DNA of 17,400 nucleotides from NCBI GenBank assembly GCA_025455795.1, contig JALOLW010000028.1, positions 1-17,400 of the forward strand. The letters are read 5' to 3'. The stretch is from Spirosomataceae bacterium (GTDB taxonomy: Bacteria > Bacteroidota > Bacteroidia > Cytophagales > Spirosomataceae). The position numbers and the translations under genes are program-made. Positions 15,399 to 17,400 of the stretch are shown here, in pieces. How positions within the stretch are numbered: position 1 is the first letter of the stretch; the number at the start of each line of letters is the position of its first letter. Under the pieces are notes generated by a model that was not told the DNA's origin, did not search any database, and saw nothing but the letters and a program-made list of their open reading frames with translations.

Positions 15399-15995
15399 AT
15401 GCCCATCATTACAGCCCTTGAAAAATACGCCTCGCTTTCAGAAGCCTGCCAGAAAGCGATTTATGACCGTTTGGTTGCGTTCAATGCCCAAGCAGGCCAA
15501 ATCCTTCTCACGGAGGGTGAAATCTGTGACAAATTTTGGTTTGTCGAATCAGGCATCATTCGAGCGTATTTTCACCGTGATAGCGATAGCGATGTTTTGA
15601 TGCCCGAAATTACGACTTGGCTTGGCTATGAGAATAGATTTGTGACTTCTGTGGGCAGTTTTCTCAAACAGACCCCTGCTACCGAAACCATTGAGGTGAT
15701 AGAAAGTGGCAAGATTTGGCGTATTTGTTACAAAGATTTAAGGCTATTGCTGCACGATTTTCCAGAACTAAATCACCATTTTAGGATGATTTATGAAGAC
15801 TATCTTATTTTCTATGAACAACAATTAAGGATATTGATAGCCAAAACAGCAGAGAAAAAATACGAACGGTTTTTGGACCTTTACCCTCAGTTGGCCAACC
15901 GCCTCAAGAGCCGCTACATTGCTTCTTATTTGGATATGCACCCTGTTACGTTGAGCAAGGAACGCAACCACACCAAGAAAAAAGACCAACATTGA
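15399..15995 (+). CDS. Crp/Fnr-family transcription regulator
   Basis: A 198-residue cytosolic DNA-binding protein, full length for the Bacteroidota type of this family. The N-terminal cyclic-nucleotide-binding-like fold spans about 8-115, with ILLTEGEICDKFWFVESGIIRAYF (35-58) as its most typical stretch. A long helix (about 120-150) leads to a C-terminal winged helix whose recognition part is SRYIASYLDMHPVTLSKERN (about 171-190). The residues that bind cAMP in E. coli CRP are not evident and there is no Cys cluster for an iron-sulfur centre, so the ligand is unknown and may be none. The gene is divergent from tRNA-Pro, and a duplicated 13-base element lies upstream. Its targets cannot be told from the neighbours. 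Confidence 0.85.
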   Translation: MPIITALEKYASLSEACQKAIYDRLVAFNAQAGQILLTEGEICDKFWFVESGIIRAYFHRDSDSDVLMPEITTWLGYENRFVTSVGSFLKQTPATETIEVIESGKIWRICYKDLRLLLHDFPELNHHFRMIYEDYLIFYEQQLRILIAKTAEKKYERFLDLYPQLANRLKSRYIASYLDMHPVTLSKERNHTKKKDQH

Positions 15996-16051
15996 TTTTG
16001 GCTAATGCATTTTTTAGCTTACGTCTATTCATGAACTGTGTTAAATTTCAA

Positions 16052-17012
16052 ATTTTAGGGCAAATATTATTTGGCGAGGGCAAAATTATTGTCAAACAGT
16101 GTGTTTGATTTGACAACGGCAATGGGGTTTTCCTTTGGCTCTGAGTCGTGTGTAAATATCTTTGCAAGCATTGTTATAAGTTTTAGCAGACCACGCAGCC
16201 ATATAGAGAGTAGTTCTGACGAAAGTATTACCAGACTTGACGATAGCCCGACTGCCTTTGACGGTAGTGCCAGAGTCATTATCAGATGGACAAACGCCCA
16301 AGAACTTAGCTACTGCTCTACTTGAGTGAAACTCTTTAAGTCCGTTGGTAGCCACAATGATGGCTTGCGCTGAGGCTTGACCAATACCTACCACAGAGGT
16401 TATCAAGGCTTGTAAGCGTTGATTTTCATGCTCATCAATGTTGTAAATTTGACTTTGCAATAGCACTATTTCATCTTGCAAGGTTTGAATCATTTTAGGG
16501 TCAAAAGATAGTGCGTGCAACCGATTGCTAAATGCCTGTTTTTCAGACTTTAAAGTAATAAAGTACTGATAAGTTTGTCGTTTTTGATGTATGGATTCAT
16601 CAACGATTGCTGTATTGAGAGGCTGCTTTTGGTGGCCATATAAATACAACATTCGGGCATCTAACTTATCGGTTTTACTACTCATCTTTTCGCTCAATGC
16701 AAAGCCCTTGCTTTGTTTGGAGGTAATAATGGTAAAGTTGATTGACAACAATTCGCAGCAATAGGTTAGCCGATGTGTATATGTTCCTGTGTATTCATAT
16801 ACCAGATGGATATTATCAGATGAGATACTCAACAACCAAGACTCTATTGAGCCGATTTCATTCGTAATTTGGCTATCTTGCCAATGTCCATCAACCGATT
16901 TTGTCGCTATTTGTAGCTTATCTTTGCTGATGTCAATACCATAAAATTGCTTTTGCATTTTGCGATTGGGTTTAAGTTATAAATGATAAATCAGAATATT
17001 TGTGCTTAAAAT
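16052..17012 (-). mobile_element. IS110-family insertion sequence, ends not resolved
   Basis: The element is defined by its transposase gene at 16067-16958. An imperfect inverted repeat, ATTTTAGGGCAAATATT (16052-16068) against the reverse complement of 16995-17012, flanks the gene and is used here as provisional limits. If these are the true ends, too little space remains outside the gene for the bridge RNA known from IS110 elements, so the upstream end may extend further, to as far as about 17145. No target duplication is expected in this family, and none was looked for successfully. Confidence 0.45.
16067..16958 (-). pseudogene. IS110-family DEDD transposase, C-terminus frameshifted
   Basis: The open frame from ATG 16958 ends at 16092 (288 residues). 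The N-terminal RuvC-like DEDD domain is intact: GIDIS (D9), YEYTG (E55) and KTDKLDAR (D97, D100). The Transposase_20 domain spans about 185-265, with VVGIGQASAQAI and the Ser-bearing IVKSGN region (S242). After RLRAKGKP (residue 278) the frame ends in an atypical PHCRCQIKHTV tail. In the neighbouring frame the sequence continues PIAVVKSNTLFDNNFALAK to a stop at 16067, which looks like the normal IS110 C-terminus. A net indel at the CCCC run near 16121 explains this; since IS110 proteins normally have some 15-20 more residues between GKP and this tail, a small deletion is also possible. The protein may be inactive. Confidence 0.75.
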
Positions 17013-17400
17013 CACCATTGTGAGGCAGGCTCGAGGCCCATAGAACTGTCCGACTTTGTACACAAAAGGTCATAGAGCTATCAGGCATGAATAACGGTGT
17101 CAGCACCAATTTTTTATCGATATGACTCTGTAACCAAAGATTATTCTGTTCTCTCAAAACTACAATTTTTTGTTCTCTCAAAACTACAATTTTTTTGTTG
17201 CCTACAAAACTTCGGCCTACGTTTTTACCATAATCTACTTGGGGATTTATGGCTCTAAAAGCCTGCTCGGCTTGTTTGCCGTCGGCCACGGTTTTTCGGG
17301 CTATTTGTACAATTTTTTCATACAACCGTGCATATTGAATCAACAATGAACTGTTGCCTCTTTTTGTCCAATCTTTGGGGTTTTGTTCTTGTATTTTATC
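16972..17400 (-). CDS. Unrecognised gene, 5' end outside window, probably interrupted
   Basis: An open minus-strand frame enters from the right edge and stops at 16972. The TTG at 17346 is not a real start, since the frame is open to the edge. I do not recognise the product. The upstream part, from DWTKRGNSSLLIQYARLYEK through IARKTVADGKQ to VDYGKNVGRSFVGNKK, looks like normal coding sequence, basic and soluble. After the duplicated KIVVLREQ units the sequence becomes unlike a folded protein (LTPLFMPDSSMTFCVQSRTV and on), and this part overlaps the presumed upstream end of the IS110 element. The gene may have been cut by the insertion near 17000-17145. Its true 3' remainder was not found on the other side of the element. 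Confidence 0.4.
   Translation of the reverse strand, partial: DKIQEQNPKDWTKRGNSSLLIQYARLYEKIVQIARKTVADGKQAEQAFRAINPQVDYGKNVGRSFVGNKKIVVLREQKIVVLREQNNLWLQSHIDKKLVLTPLFMPDSSMTFCVQSRTVLWASSLPHNGDFKHKYSDLSFIT
17147..17194. repeat. Perfect 24-base tandem duplication
   Basis: Two identical 24-base units, 17147-17170 and 17171-17194, each running from TGTTCTCTC to ACAATTTTT. Read on the minus strand they encode KIVVLREQ twice in frame, so the duplication does not break the reading frame. Confidence 0.85.

Noticed and set aside
17147..17194. IS110 target-site duplication
   Set aside because: The two copies are directly adjacent, whereas a target duplication would flank the element; this family generally makes none.

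Overview
The window looks like chromosomal DNA from a member of the Bacteroidota, probably a Cytophagales-type bacterium; the genus cannot be fixed from sequence alone. The clues are repeated Bacteroidota-type promoter boxes (TAnnTTTG, with TTG or TTTG about 20 bases upstream) ending a few bases before start codons, weak or absent Shine-Dalgarno sequences, many lipoproteins and signal-peptide proteins, and an M20 hydrolase that resembles the N-acyl-ornithine deacetylase of this phylum.

Left part (1-5800): mostly single genes facing each other. The 5' end of a HIT-family gene leaves the left edge on the minus strand. It is divergent from a GT39-like membrane glycosyltransferase, which ends tail-to-tail with a 28-base overlap on a MurJ/MviN-type flippase. 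That flippase is divergent from an unrecognised 400-residue membrane protein, which converges on the M20 hydrolase.

Middle (5900-10400): a plus-strand run of a secreted beta-propeller (TolB-like) protein, a NatA-type ABC ATPase, a NatB-type permease and a secreted S41-type protease. A GC-rich double-hairpin palindrome lies between the two ABC genes. Convergent to this run is a minus-strand pair: a large exported TPR protein followed by a lipoprotein of the histidine phosphatase family.

Origin-like region (12795-13371): a 577-base gene-free stretch holds eleven exact TTWTNCACA DnaA boxes on both strands, several near matches, a roughly 90% AT block, an ATP-independent-looking palindrome pair and a CACGTG palindrome whose core matches ParB parS sites. 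This is a strong candidate for the chromosomal replication origin and is the most interesting item in the window.

Right part (13372-17400): a minus-strand lipoprotein with a bacterial Ig-like domain, then a tRNA-Pro(GGG) with its own promoter and a hairpin terminator, then a plus-strand Crp/Fnr-type regulator with a duplicated 13-base element upstream. The right end is accessory: an IS110-family transposase whose C-terminus is frameshifted, its upstream end (where a bridge RNA could lie), and an unrecognised, probably interrupted gene with an in-frame 24-base tandem duplication that runs off the right edge.
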